Assembly: GCA_016709545.1 (NCBI GenBank)
Contig: JADJMO010000020.1
Span: forward strand, 1 to 64,000
Reading direction: 5' to 3'
DNA length: 64,000 bases
Source of the DNA: Myxococcales bacterium
GTDB lineage: Bacteria; Myxococcota_A; Polyangia; Polyangiales; JADJMO01
The position numbers were made by a program, and so were the translations under genes. Below the pieces are notes generated by a model, which worked only from the letters and a program-made list of their open reading frames with translations, was not told the origin of the DNA and did not search any database. Each line of letters starts with the position of its first letter. The stretch's first letter is position 1. Shown in pieces: positions 1-9,546 of the stretch.

Positions 1-338
1 TGGATGCCGTCGCGGAACAGGAGGAACGGGTACGAGGTGCGCAGCTCCGGATCGGTGTAGACGCTCTGACCCTCGTAGATCAGGTCGCTGCCGACGACGC
101 CGAGCCGCAGCTCGCCTTGCCCGGTGTGGAAGGCGCCGAGCCTCTTGTGGGCCTCGGCGAGGAACCCCTGCGAGGTCTTGTGCCGGACGCCGAACTGGCG
201 GAACGACTTGAGCACGCGCTCGAGGCCGATGGCGACGTCGCTCGCGAGGCGCCCACGCGCCTCGGCTTCCTTGCGGCTCGCGTCGTCCTCTTCGACGAGC
301 CACTCGGCCTCGCTCTTGCGATCGCGGGCGTCGGTCAT
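1..338 (-). CDS. Hypothetical protein, N-terminal part (runs off the window)
   Basis: The reading frame starts at an ATG (338-336) and is open to base 1, so only the first 112 residues are seen. The N-terminus is highly charged. It is followed by a helical stretch with regularly spaced Leu and Ala, then a strand-rich segment ending YEGQSVY...SYPFLLFRDGI. That pattern (a weak beta segment carrying 'V.Y' and then 'F.LFRDG') resembles the N-terminal module I know from uncharacterised myxobacterial proteins that often carry HEAT repeats further on. The C-terminal domain is outside the window, so function cannot be assigned. Codon use matches neighbouring genes, which supports it as real coding sequence. 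Confidence 0.55.
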   Translation of the reverse strand, partial: MTDARDRKSEAEWLVEEDDASRKEAEARGRLASDVAIGLERVLKSFRQFGVRHKTSQGFLAEAHKRLGAFHTGQGELRLGVVGSDLIYEGQSVYTDPELRTSYPFLLFRDGI

Positions 339-403
339 CCGGCCGCGAACAGCGTACACCAAGCCGGATTTGCTGTGTCGCCCCCAGAACCCCGCGTTCT
401 CGG

Positions 404-1054
404 TCAGCCGCCGCGTGAAGCTTTTTCGGCATGCCCGCTGGTCCCGCGCCGCGCGGCGAGGACGGCGAGCACCGCCGAGAGCGGGACGTCCCGCGAGGCG
501 AGGCCGACCATCAGGTGGTAGAGGACGTCGGCCGCCTCGGACGCCACCCGATCGCTCGACTCTCCGGCGATGGCCCGCGCGAGCTCGTCGGCCTCCTCGC
601 GGAGCTTGCCGCCGATCTTCTCCGCGCCGCCGTCGAGCAGCGACTTGGTGTAGCTCTTGCCGGCGTCGCTCGCCTTGCGCGAGAGGACCTCGGCCTCGAG
701 GTCGTCGAGGAGGGGCCTCCCGACCGCGCTCTCCTCGGCCTCGCCCTGGAAGAAGCAGGTCGGCGAGCCCGTGTGGCACGTGGGGCCGGCGGGGGTCGCG
801 AGCACGAGCAGCGTGTCGCCGTCGCAGTCGAGGCGCACGTCGTGGACCTCGAGCGTGTGCCCGCTGGTCTCGCCCTTGACCCACTGCCGGTTGCGCGAGC
901 GGGAGAAGAACGTGGCCTTGCGCGTCTCGAGGGTGGCGAGCAGCGCGGCGCGGTCCATCCAGGCGACCATCAACACGCGGCCGCCGAGTCGGTCTTGCAC
1001 GACGGCAGGGAGCAACCCGCGATCGTCCCAGCGCACCGCGTCGACGAGGCTCAT
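404..1054 (-). CDS. hisIE: Phosphoribosyl-AMP cyclohydrolase / phosphoribosyl-ATP pyrophosphatase (HisIE)
   Basis: This bifunctional cytosolic enzyme carries out histidine biosynthesis steps 2 and 3, hydrolysing PR-ATP to PR-AMP and opening the adenine ring. The protein is 216 aa, close to the usual 200-210. HisI occupies about residues 1-110 and has the metal site DCDGDTLLV (Asp76, Cys77, Asp78, Asp80) and CHTGSPTC (Cys93, Cys100). HisE follows from about residue 125, with SYTKSLL, a K-x-x-E-E-A-D-E helix and EAADVLYHLMV. The ATG overlaps the stop of the upstream aminotransferase gene as ATGA, so the two are translationally coupled. No other his gene is in the window. Confidence 0.95.
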   Translation of the reverse strand: MSLVDAVRWDDRGLLPAVVQDRLGGRVLMVAWMDRAALLATLETRKATFFSRSRNRQWVKGETSGHTLEVHDVRLDCDGDTLLVLATPAGPTCHTGSPTCFFQGEAEESAVGRPLLDDLEAEVLSRKASDAGKSYTKSLLDGGAEKIGGKLREEADELARAIAGESSDRVASEAADVLYHLMVGLASRDVPLSAVLAVLAARRGTSGHAEKASRGG

Positions 1055-2175
1055 CGCACCTCTTTGCGGACAGCGAGCCAGGCGTCGGCCGCGCGGTCGA
1101 TCTCGGCGTCGGTCAGGCCCGCGCCGCTCGGCAGACACACGCCGCGCACGGCGATCCGCTCGGAACGCGGCAAATCGCCGAGTTTTCCGCCGAAGTAGGG
1201 GAACAGGTGGTTCGGTTCGAAGAACGGCCGCGCCTCGATCCCGCGCTCGGAGAGCCTGGCGAGGGCTGCGTCGCGCGCTTGCTCCGAGGCGAGCCCCTCG
1301 TCGACGAAGGCGTTGAGCCACGGCACGGCGCTCTGATCGGCGGGCACCTCGGCGAAGCGGATCTCGGCGACGTCGGCGAAGTGGGCGCGGTAGCGCGCGT
1401 GACCGTGCCGCTTGCGCGCGCAGAGGGCCTCGATCTCCTCGAGCTGCGCGCACCCGACGGCGGCCTGCAGGTTGGTCATGCGGTAGTTGAACCCCATCTC
1501 GGGGTGGTGGTAGCGCCGCTTCGGGTCCATCCCGTGGTTCTTGAGGAACTTCATGCGCGCGCCGAGCGCCACGTCGTCGGTGGTGATCGCGCCACCTTCG
1601 CCGGTGGTGACGGTCTTGTTGCCGAAGAACGAGAACACGCCGGCGTGCGCGAGCGAGCCCGCGGGCCGGCCGCGGCTGGTCGAGCCGATGGCCTCGGCGG
1701 CGTCCTCCAGCAGCACCACGTCGTCGCGCTTCAGCGTGGCGAGGCCGGCGCGCAGCGCGTCGTAGTCGGCGAGCACGCCGAACAGATCGACGCCGATGAT
1801 GGCCCTGGTCTTCGCCGTGACGCGGCCGAGGGCGTCGGCCGGGTCGATGACCCACGAGCGCTCGTCGACCTCGCAGAACACCGGCGTCGCGCCCGTGTAG
1901 CGGACGGCGTTGGCGGTCGCGACGAAGGTCTCGCTCGGGACGATGACCTCGTGCCCGGGCCCGACCCCGAGGGCGTGGAGCAACAGGTGGAGGGCGACCG
2001 TGCCGTTGGCGCACGCCTCGGCGTGGCGGACCTTGCACACCCCGGCGAGGGCGGTCTCGAAGCGGGCGATGAAGGGCCCGGCCGAAGAAATCCACCCCGT
2101 GTCGATGGCCTCGAGGAGATACGCGCGCTCCTTGCCCGAGAAGACGGGGGCGCACACCGGAATGCGGTCCGACAT
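1051..2175 (-). CDS. DegT/DnrJ/EryC1/StrS-family PLP aminotransferase
   Basis: This is a fold-type I, PLP-dependent sugar aminotransferase of the family that aminates nucleotide-linked keto-sugars. The protein is 374 aa. It shows the family signature PSETFVATANAV (about residues 80-91), DLFG at 130-133, LEDAAEAIG at 156-164 and SFFGNKTVTTGEGG around Lys187, the predicted Schiff-base lysine. MGFNYRMTNLQAA is also typical. The overall pattern is nearest the perosamine-synthase-like subgroup, but the substrate cannot be fixed from sequence. I chose the ATG at 2175 rather than an upstream one because family members start a few residues before the xxPVxxP-like motif. It is coupled to hisIE through ATGA. 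Confidence 0.9.
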   Translation of the reverse strand: MSDRIPVCAPVFSGKERAYLLEAIDTGWISSAGPFIARFETALAGVCKVRHAEACANGTVALHLLLHALGVGPGHEVIVPSETFVATANAVRYTGATPVFCEVDERSWVIDPADALGRVTAKTRAIIGVDLFGVLADYDALRAGLATLKRDDVVLLEDAAEAIGSTSRGRPAGSLAHAGVFSFFGNKTVTTGEGGAITTDDVALGARMKFLKNHGMDPKRRYHHPEMGFNYRMTNLQAAVGCAQLEEIEALCARKRHGHARYRAHFADVAEIRFAEVPADQSAVPWLNAFVDEGLASEQARDAALARLSERGIEARPFFEPNHLFPYFGGKLGDLPRSERIAVRGVCLPSGAGLTDAEIDRAADAWLAVRKEVR

Positions 2176-2315
2176 GGCGACCGAGGTAGCACGTCCCACG
2201 CCAGGGCTCTCGGCGGTCGAGCCGCTCGCCGCGGGCTAGGGCGACCTGACCACGACGGTGCCACCCCACGCGTCCTTCCCGCACCGCACCCGGCCTCCGT
2301 GTCGTGGCGGTCCCG

Positions 2316-2942
2316 TCACACCGGCTTGCGGGTGACGGCGAAGTCGAGCGCGTCCTCGTCGAGGGTCATGGTGACGCGCTCGAAGGTCACCCCCGAATCC
2401 AGGGTCTTCACCCGCAACGGAGGCCCCACCTCTACCCTGGGCTCGCCCTCCGATACGCTGACGAAGCAGCCGCGCACGGGGGCGCTCGCCCGGACGCCGA
2501 GCGCGTCGATCCGCAGCACGTAGTAGCCGTAGGCGCCGCACTCGGGGCTGCCACGGAACACCGCCGCGATCACCAGGTCGATCCGGTCGGCCGTCGCCCG
2601 GACGCGGACCACGTCGGCCATGCTGCCGTGCTCGTCGCGCATCGCCTCGTGCGCGGGTGTGCAGAGCGGACCGGGGGTGGAGCAGTCGGTCGGGAACACG
2701 ACCACCCCGTCGACCGTGAGCGACTCGACGAGCGTCGCTGGCCCGATGGGCTTCGGTGACGCCCACTTCACGACGAGGTGCCTGTCTCCGGCCAGCAAGG
2801 AGAACGGCTCGCGGCCGCTCGGTCGAAAGGCCCAGGGCGCCACTTCGACGGTCGACGCGGCGGCGGGTGGCTCGATGGAGTGCCTAGCGGGTGGCGTCGC
2901 ACACCCCACGGACAGGACCACCATCACGAGGAGCCACCGCAT
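2316..2942 (-). CDS. Putative lipoprotein, unknown function
   Basis: The protein is 208 aa from the ATG at 2942, with a short signal peptide MRWLLVMVVLSVGC whose lipobox (LSVGC) predicts lipidation at Cys14. An upstream in-frame ATG exists but would put 34 charged residues before the hydrophobic segment, so I rejected it. The mature part is beta-rich and contains three paired cysteine regions (DCSTPGPLC, PECGAYGYY, RGCFVS), which suggests disulfides in the periplasm. I recognise no family. It lies 37 bp downstream of another small exported protein on the same strand, and the two may be co-transcribed. Confidence 0.7.
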   Translation of the reverse strand: MRWLLVMVVLSVGCATPPARHSIEPPAAASTVEVAPWAFRPSGREPFSLLAGDRHLVVKWASPKPIGPATLVESLTVDGVVVFPTDCSTPGPLCTPAHEAMRDEHGSMADVVRVRATADRIDLVIAAVFRGSPECGAYGYYVLRIDALGVRASAPVRGCFVSVSEGEPRVEVGPPLRVKTLDSGVTFERVTMTLDEDALDFAVTRKPV

Positions 2943-2979
2943 GACCGTCTGTCGTCGGAACCGGAGGAATCGTGACGAC

Positions 2980-3462
2980 TCAATCGCCGGTCTCGGCGTC
3001 GGTCGTCGCGTCGCTGGCTCCATCGACCGCGGCATCGCTGACATCGGGGCCGGCGTCGCGCGCGCACTCGAGGACCAGGACCTCCGTCGACGCCGTCTCG
3101 CCGCCCTGCAGCGCCGTCAGCGTGACCCGGCCGTAGCCGCGCACCAGCCCCATGTTCCCCTCGAACGCGATGACTTCGGGATCGCTGGTCGCGAACACGG
3201 TGGTGGACGTCACGTCGATGTCGTCCCCACAGTGGTCGACGCGAAGCGCGCCGGCGCTGAAGCGCTCGCCCATGCAGAAGTCGAACCCCATGTACGTTCG
3301 GCCCGGGACCGAGATCTCGAGCTTGCGCACCGAGGCGTCGTCGCAATGCTCGACGTACTTCAAGCAAGGCGAGCACGCGGGGGTCGGCGTCGCCGCGAAG
3401 GCTCCGATCGCCGCCGCGACGAAGCGCGCGCGGCGGGCGAGGATGGTCGCGCGGTCGGTCAT
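2980..3462 (-). CDS. Hypothetical exported protein with Asp/Ala-rich tail
   Basis: The protein is 160 aa. The N-terminus (TILARRARFVAAAIGAF) looks like a signal segment with arginines before a short hydrophobic stretch; the 'ARRARF' could be a weak twin-arginine-like signal. Cys30 and Cys33 (CSPC) and several later cysteines occur in the mature region. The last 25 residues are rich in Asp, Ala, Thr and Gly, a composition common in Polyangia envelope proteins. There is no recognisable catalytic motif. It lies between maf upstream (15 bp) and a lipoprotein downstream. Confidence 0.6.
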   Translation of the reverse strand: MTDRATILARRARFVAAAIGAFAATPTPACSPCLKYVEHCDDASVRKLEISVPGRTYMGFDFCMGERFSAGALRVDHCGDDIDVTSTTVFATSDPEVIAFEGNMGLVRGYGRVTLTALQGGETASTEVLVLECARDAGPDVSDAAVDGASDATTDAETGD

Positions 3463-3477
3463 CTCCCGGCGAACAGC

Positions 3478-4050
3478 CTACAGCGCGCGCAGCGCGACCG
3501 CGACCTCGCAGGAGGGCAACCCCACCACCGCGCCGTAGCTGCCGTCGATGCGCGCGACGAACGCGGCGCCGTGGCCCTGGATCCCGTAGCCGCCCGCCTT
3601 GTCGCGGCCCTCGCCGGTGCCGACGTACCAGGCGATCTCGTCCTCTTCGAGCGCGCGGAACACCACCGTGGTGCGCACGCTCTCCGCGTGCAGCCGCCCG
3701 TCGCGCGCGAGGACCGCGAAGCGCGTGGTCACCGCGTGGGCGCGCCCCGCGAGGCTCCGCAGCATGGCCGCGCCGTCGGCGTCGTCCCCCGGCTTCTGCA
3801 GGATGCGCCCGTCCACCACCACGATCGTGTCCGCCACCAGGATCGCGTCCCACGCCGTGTCGCTGCTGCGCGCGCGGGCCGCCGCGAGCTTCGCCGCGAC
3901 CACGCGCTCGACGTAGCCATCCGGCGTCTCGCCGCCGATCTCGGCCTCGTCGACGTCGACCGGCGCGACCGTGACGGTGTGGCCGAGGGCCTCGACCAGG
4001 GCTTTTCTGCGGGGGGAAGCCGAGGCGAGGAGGATGTGGAGGGACCGCAT
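3478..4050 (-). CDS. maf: Maf-family nucleoside triphosphate pyrophosphatase
   Basis: Maf proteins hydrolyse non-canonical or modified NTPs (dTTP/UTP or m7GTP type) to the monophosphate and are linked to cell-division control. The protein is 190 aa, a normal length. The N-terminal LASASPRRKALVEALG is the family's nucleotide-binding signature. It is followed by the metal-binding region VADTIVVVDGRILQKP, Arg-containing SLAGRAHAVTT, and a C-terminal DKAGGYGIQGHGAAFVARIDG, which is diagnostic. The sequence alone does not distinguish the YhdE and YceF subtypes with confidence. The start at 4050 gives the expected short lead-in before LASASPRR. Confidence 0.95.
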   Translation of the reverse strand: MRSLHILLASASPRRKALVEALGHTVTVAPVDVDEAEIGGETPDGYVERVVAAKLAAARARSSDTAWDAILVADTIVVVDGRILQKPGDDADGAAMLRSLAGRAHAVTTRFAVLARDGRLHAESVRTTVVFRALEEDEIAWYVGTGEGRDKAGGYGIQGHGAAFVARIDGSYGAVVGLPSCEVAVALRAL

Positions 4051-4120
4051 GGCAGCGCCGTCTAGCAGGCCCGTGACCCGGCAGGTTTACGCCGGTCCGG
4101 ACATTTGCCACGTTCACCCG

Positions 4121-4729
4121 ATGCGTCGTGGGTGGACCGCGCAGGGGAGGAGGGGGGGCGTCGACCGCACGGTCGCCGCGACCGTCGTGCTCGTCTACGG
4201 CGGCCTCGCCCTGCTCGGCTGGTTCATCGGCTGGCTGCGCGGCGCGCCCGACGTGCTCTCGTGCACACCGATGGGGCTCGGCGGGCGTCCGCAGCCTCTG
4301 ATGAGCCTCGTCGGGGGCCTGGGCCTCGCCCTGGCCGTCATCGCGGCCACCCGGGCGCTCGTGCGCACCACGGGCTGGGCCCGGGAGCTCCACGCCGATC
4401 TGCGGCCCGTCGCTCGTTCACTCGGCGAGTCGGCCATCCTGCCCGTCGCGCTCGCCTCCGCCATCGGCGAGGAGGTGCTCTTCCGTGGCGCGCTCCTGCC
4501 GGCGCTCGGTCTCCTGGGCTCGAGCCTCCTCTTCGGGGTCGTGCACCAGCTCCGCGGTCGGTCGCGTGGCGCGTGGATCGCCTTCGCCGCGCTGGTCGGC
4601 CTCGCGCTCGGAGGGCTGTTCGCGGCCACGGGCTCGCTCCTCGGGCCCATCGTGGCCCACGCGCTCATCAACGCCGTCAACCTGCGCTTCCTCATCGAGC
4701 ACGATCCGGGCGTCGCGCACTCCACGTGA
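4121..4729 (+). CDS. CPBP family intramembrane glutamic endopeptidase
   Basis: This multi-pass membrane protease belongs to the CAAX protease/bacteriocin-processing (CPBP, ABI) family. From the ATG at 4121 it has 202 aa and about five hydrophobic segments. The catalytic signature is complete: EEVLFRG at 117-123, FGVVHQ with His142, and HALINAVN with His180 and Asn184. An upstream in-frame ATG would add 50 polar residues unlike the family and overlaps the divergent maf gene, so the later start is preferred. Natural substrate is unknown; relatives act in self-immunity, prenyl-protein processing or signalling. Confidence 0.88.
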   Translation: MRRGWTAQGRRGGVDRTVAATVVLVYGGLALLGWFIGWLRGAPDVLSCTPMGLGGRPQPLMSLVGGLGLALAVIAATRALVRTTGWARELHADLRPVARSLGESAILPVALASAIGEEVLFRGALLPALGLLGSSLLFGVVHQLRGRSRGAWIAFAALVGLALGGLFAATGSLLGPIVAHALINAVNLRFLIEHDPGVAHST

Positions 4730-4763
4730 GTTGCGCGCCATGGTCTGCTAGAGGTCGGCCCCC

Positions 4764-5681
<918 letters not shown>

Positions 5682-5796
5682 GCCGGCGCGTCGCGTAGGC
5701 GCGCACAAAGCGCGGCGGGCGCAAGAACAGCGGCGCGCAGCGTCAGATTGTCCCACGTTTCGCCGGAGGGCACGCAGGTTGCTCGGGGGCAAGCTC

Positions 5797-6552
5797 ATGC
5801 CACCAATCGCGCGCAGGCGCCTGCGTATCGCCCTCTCCGTCGTCGCCGTCCTCGGTCTCGTCACGGCCGTCTTCTTCGCCGTCAGCGCGCGCGCCCGCTT
5901 CATCGTGGGTGGAGCCATGGTGAACCTCGGCTATCGGATGCAGGACCCGATCTCCGACTACGACTTCGTCCACCACCACGATCTGACCCCGGATCAGATC
6001 TGGAACGAGCTCGTGTCCCAGAACCACCTGGCGGCGGCCGTGCGCAAGAAGTTCCCGCGCACCTCTCGCCACCCCGTGGTCGCGATGGTGGTGTGCATGG
6101 ACGCGCGGGTGGACACGTCGGAGCTCACGGGCGACACGCGAAAGTACTACTACGTGGTCCGCACGGCGGGCTCGGTGCTCGCCGATCAAGAGGAGGAGAT
6201 GCTGGAGCTCGCCGTCGCCAACGGCGTGAAGGTCATCGTCCTCACCCGGCACACCGACTGCGCCGCGGAGAAGGTGGCGGCAGACCCCGTCGCGCGCAAG
6301 CAGTACCCCAACCTGTCCGCGGCCGTGGACGAGCGCGAGAAGCGGATCGCCGAGCTCCTGGCCCGGCCGGCCATCGCCGCGAAGATCAAGAGCGGGGAGC
6401 TCCTGGTCAAGCGCATGAACATCGACACGATGACCGAGGAGCTCTTGCCTCTGCCCGCCGCGCCCGCGGCCTCGACCGCCCCCGCGACCTCGACCGCGGT
6501 CGCCCCCAAGGACTCGTCGACGGTGGTCCCCGCGGTCGCCCCCGCCCACTGA
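5797..6552 (+). CDS. Membrane-anchored beta-carbonic anhydrase-like protein
   Basis: The 251-aa protein starts at ATG 5797 (a TTG lies six codons upstream). Residues 11-29 form one transmembrane helix, after which the soluble domain would face the periplasm. Zinc ligands of a beta-class carbonic anhydrase are in place: Cys100 in VVCMDAR, His152 and Cys155 in RHTDCAAE, plus the Asp102-Arg104 dyad. RTAGSVL replaces the usual RNAGN. The tail after residue 215 is Ala/Pro/Thr-rich. Likely reaction is CO2 hydration, but the family also includes CS2/COS hydrolases, so the substrate is not certain. An N-terminal anchor is unusual for this fold. Confidence 0.8.
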   Translation: MPPIARRRLRIALSVVAVLGLVTAVFFAVSARARFIVGGAMVNLGYRMQDPISDYDFVHHHDLTPDQIWNELVSQNHLAAAVRKKFPRTSRHPVVAMVVCMDARVDTSELTGDTRKYYYVVRTAGSVLADQEEEMLELAVANGVKVIVLTRHTDCAAEKVAADPVARKQYPNLSAAVDEREKRIAELLARPAIAAKIKSGELLVKRMNIDTMTEELLPLPAAPAASTAPATSTAVAPKDSSTVVPAVAPAH

Positions 6553-6556
6553 CCCG

Positions 6557-9442
6557 TCAGGCCGCGCGCCAGTCCGACTCGAGCTGACGGAGCGCGACGA
6601 GGAGCTCCCGGGCGCCCGAGCGATGCGCGGTGGCGATGGCTTCCTTGAGCAAGGCCTCCGCCTCGGAGCTGCGCTCGCGTGACCTCGCGACCCGCGCCAG
6701 CCCCTCGAGCACCTTGGCGCGATCGGTGTCGGCGGGCCCCGCGAGATCGAGCGCCTCGCGGAGGATGCCCTCGGCGTCGGTGAGGTACCCCGCGCGGGCG
6801 AGGGCCTCGCCGAGCTTGCGGCTGAAGATCACCACGGCGCGCTCCGGGTCGTCGATGTCGCCGCGGAACAGCGCGCGGCGGGCCAGCTCGAGGCTGCGCC
6901 GCAGCGCGAGGATCGCCCCCTCGTCGTCGCCCCGCCGCGTGCAGCGGTCCGCGACCTGCTCGAGCAGCATGAGCGCCTCGAGCGCGCTCTGGCCGAAGAA
7001 GGCGTGGAGCGCGCGCACCTCGAGCGGCGCGTCGTCCTGCGCGGCGAGGTCGAACGTGCGCGCGTGCAGGTCGCGGCGCGCGCCGGCGGGCAGCGAGGCG
7101 GCGGCGACGTCGCGGAACAGCGGGTGCGCGAAGCGCTCGCCCGCGGGCTGCTCCTCGAGCAACCCTCCTCTGCGGCACTGCTCGATGGCCTGGTGCACGC
7201 GGGGCCGTGCGATCTGGCCGCCGAGCACCGCGCCGATCGCCTCTTCGGTGACGTCGTCGCCGAGCACCGCCGCCGCTTGCAACACGCGCCGCGCGTCCGC
7301 GCCGAGCCGCTCGATGCGGGCCGCGACGAGGTCGGCGATGCGCGGCGGGGCGGGGCCGCCCGCCTCCTGCGCGAAGCGCACCAGCTGGTCGAGGTAGAGC
7401 GGGGCGATGCCGCGCGCGTCCGAGTCCTTCAGGCGCTCGGCGGCGCTCGCCATGCCGTGGGGACCGAGCCCGCGGAAGGCCGTCGAGGCGATCGCCGGTG
7501 ACAGGCCGGTGATCACGCGCGCCAGCGACCGGCCCGCCGGCCAGCCCGCGTCGAAGCCCGAGGGGTGGGTGGCGACGATCAGGATCGGCCCCACGGGCGG
7601 CTCGCCGAGCACGTCGGAGAAGGCGTGCCGCGTGGCGCCGTCGTAGCGAGGGAGGTCGTCGAGCGCGAGCACGAGCGTGCGCCCGTCGGCGTCCTGCGCC
7701 GCGCGGGCGAGCGCCCAGCGCAGGGCGGCCGCGGCGGCGAAGCGGCGCACGTCGGCGGTCATCGTCGTGCCGAGCGGCTTGACCACCACCTCGTGCAACC
7801 CGCGCAGGACCTGCTCCCGGTCGCGCGCGTCGATCTTCACCCGCGAGAGGTCGGTCGACGCGCTGATGCCGGCGAGCTTCTCGATCGCATCCGCGAGCCC
7901 GTGGTAGCCGACCTCGGCCCACGCCGGGTCGGGCTGGATCTCGACCACGCGGTGGCGGGCGTTGCGCGCCTGGGCGAGGAACTCCCCGAGCAGGCGGGTC
8001 TTGCCGACGCCGATCTCGCCGACGAGCCGCGCGCCGCGCAGGCCCGCGTGGGCCTCCCGCAGGCGATCGTCGAGCCACGACAGGTCGTCCTCGCGACCGA
8101 GGAGGGGCAAGGGGAGGGGCAGGCGCGGGGTGTCGAGCCGGCTCGGGCGCTCGGGCTGCGTGGGCGGCTGCGCCGAGGACACGGGGGCCCCGGACGGCTC
8201 GGGCGTGTTCAGCGTGATGGGCGGCTCGACCACCGGCGCCGGCGTCGAAGCGGGCGGCGGCACGCTGCGACCACGGCTCGTGGACCCGGGGCGCGGCGGA
8301 CGCTCGGAGGCCCGCTGCGGCGCGGCAGGCACGGGCGAGCTCGGAGAGATGCGGAACCCGCACTCGCCGCAGAACTTCTGCGTGGCCGGCACGGGCGCGC
8401 TGCACGAAGGGCAGGCCACCGAGGTGACCATGCGCGGCTTCGGCTGCGGCGTGATCGCGGCCATCGCGGCGTCGAGCGCGCGCACGAACGCCGGCGCGTC
8501 GGCGTATCGCTGTCGACGGTCCTTGGCGAGCGCCAGCAGGCACACCTCGGCGAGGGGGTCGGGGATGCGGCGCTCCGGGACGAGCTTGCGCGGGTCGGGC
8601 GGCGGCTGCTGCAGGTGCATGAGCACGACCTGCGTGGGCGACGCGGCCTCGAACGGCAGCTGCCCGGTGAGCAGCTGGAACATGATGACGCCGAGCGCGT
8701 ACAGATCGCTGCGGGCATCGAGCGGGTCGCCGCGGCCCTGCTCCGGGCTCATGTAGTCGGGCGTGCCGCAGACGATGCCGGGGCTCGTGATCCCGGTGCC
8801 ACCGGAGACGATCCCGGACATCATGTCGGGGCGGAGCTTGGCGAGGCCGAAGTCGACCACCTTCACGAAGTCGCCGCCGCCGCGCGTGGGCTCGAGCACG
8901 ATGTTCTCGGGCTTGACGTCGCGGTGGATGATGCCGAGGTGGTGCGCCTCGTCGAGCGCGGCCAGCGTCTGCTTGAGGATGTCGACGATGCGCGCGAAGG
9001 AGAGGGGGCCCTCCTCGTAGGCGACGCGCGAGAGGTCGCGCCCGCGCAGGTACTCCATGACGAGGTAGAGCAGGTTCCCCTCGTTGGGGCCGCTCCGACC
9101 GAAGTCGATCACCGAGACGACGTTCGGGTGGTTGAGCCGGCTCGCTGCCCGCGCCTCGGTGATGAAGCGCGCCGCCGCGCCCTCCTCGCCGTGGAGGTGG
9201 GCGTGGATGACCTTGACGGCGACGGTGCGCCCGAGCGCCTTCTGCTCGGCGCGGTAGACCCGGCCCATGCCGCCGATGCCGATGAGATCGAGCAGGACGT
9301 AGCCGCCCGGGAAGGTCTTCCCGATCAGCGGATCGTCGGGCCGGATCGAAACTTCGGCGACCGGAAACCCGCACGAAGGGCAGAACCTGTGGTTCTCCGG
9401 ATCGTACGGGCTCTGGCACTGCGGGCACGAAGCGGCCGCCAT
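6557..9442 (-). CDS. Ser/Thr protein kinase with two zinc ribbons and AAA/STAND ATPase-TPR region
   Basis: The 961-aa multidomain regulator starts at ATG 9442, preceded by GAGAG. A zinc ribbon (CPQC at 6-9, CPSC at 21-24) is followed by a complete Hanks-type kinase: Lys77, HRDVKPEN at 173-180, DFG at 197-199 and a GTPDYMSPEQ activation segment. A second zinc ribbon (CPSC at 344, CGEC at 358) and a Pro-rich linker come next, then an ATPase with Walker A GEIGVGKTR at 475-483 and a helical, TPR-like C-terminus. No transmembrane helix is seen, so it is probably cytosolic. Kinase-plus-STAND proteins are common myxobacterial regulators; the target is unknown. Confidence 0.92.
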   Translation of the reverse strand: MAAASCPQCQSPYDPENHRFCPSCGFPVAEVSIRPDDPLIGKTFPGGYVLLDLIGIGGMGRVYRAEQKALGRTVAVKVIHAHLHGEEGAAARFITEARAASRLNHPNVVSVIDFGRSGPNEGNLLYLVMEYLRGRDLSRVAYEEGPLSFARIVDILKQTLAALDEAHHLGIIHRDVKPENIVLEPTRGGGDFVKVVDFGLAKLRPDMMSGIVSGGTGITSPGIVCGTPDYMSPEQGRGDPLDARSDLYALGVIMFQLLTGQLPFEAASPTQVVLMHLQQPPPDPRKLVPERRIPDPLAEVCLLALAKDRRQRYADAPAFVRALDAAMAAITPQPKPRMVTSVACPSCSAPVPATQKFCGECGFRISPSSPVPAAPQRASERPPRPGSTSRGRSVPPPASTPAPVVEPPITLNTPEPSGAPVSSAQPPTQPERPSRLDTPRLPLPLPLLGREDDLSWLDDRLREAHAGLRGARLVGEIGVGKTRLLGEFLAQARNARHRVVEIQPDPAWAEVGYHGLADAIEKLAGISASTDLSRVKIDARDREQVLRGLHEVVVKPLGTTMTADVRRFAAAAALRWALARAAQDADGRTLVLALDDLPRYDGATRHAFSDVLGEPPVGPILIVATHPSGFDAGWPAGRSLARVITGLSPAIASTAFRGLGPHGMASAAERLKDSDARGIAPLYLDQLVRFAQEAGGPAPPRIADLVAARIERLGADARRVLQAAAVLGDDVTEEAIGAVLGGQIARPRVHQAIEQCRRGGLLEEQPAGERFAHPLFRDVAAASLPAGARRDLHARTFDLAAQDDAPLEVRALHAFFGQSALEALMLLEQVADRCTRRGDDEGAILALRRSLELARRALFRGDIDDPERAVVIFSRKLGEALARAGYLTDAEGILREALDLAGPADTDRAKVLEGLARVARSRERSSEAEALLKEAIATAHRSGARELLVALRQLESDWRAA

Positions 9443-9546
9443 CGAACTCTCAGGGTTACGCGCACCCCGTCCCCGACGCAACGCCTAAGCCGGGCTGGGT
9501 CGCGGCGCCCCCCATGACCCCCATGCCGACCGGACCATGCGCGACC

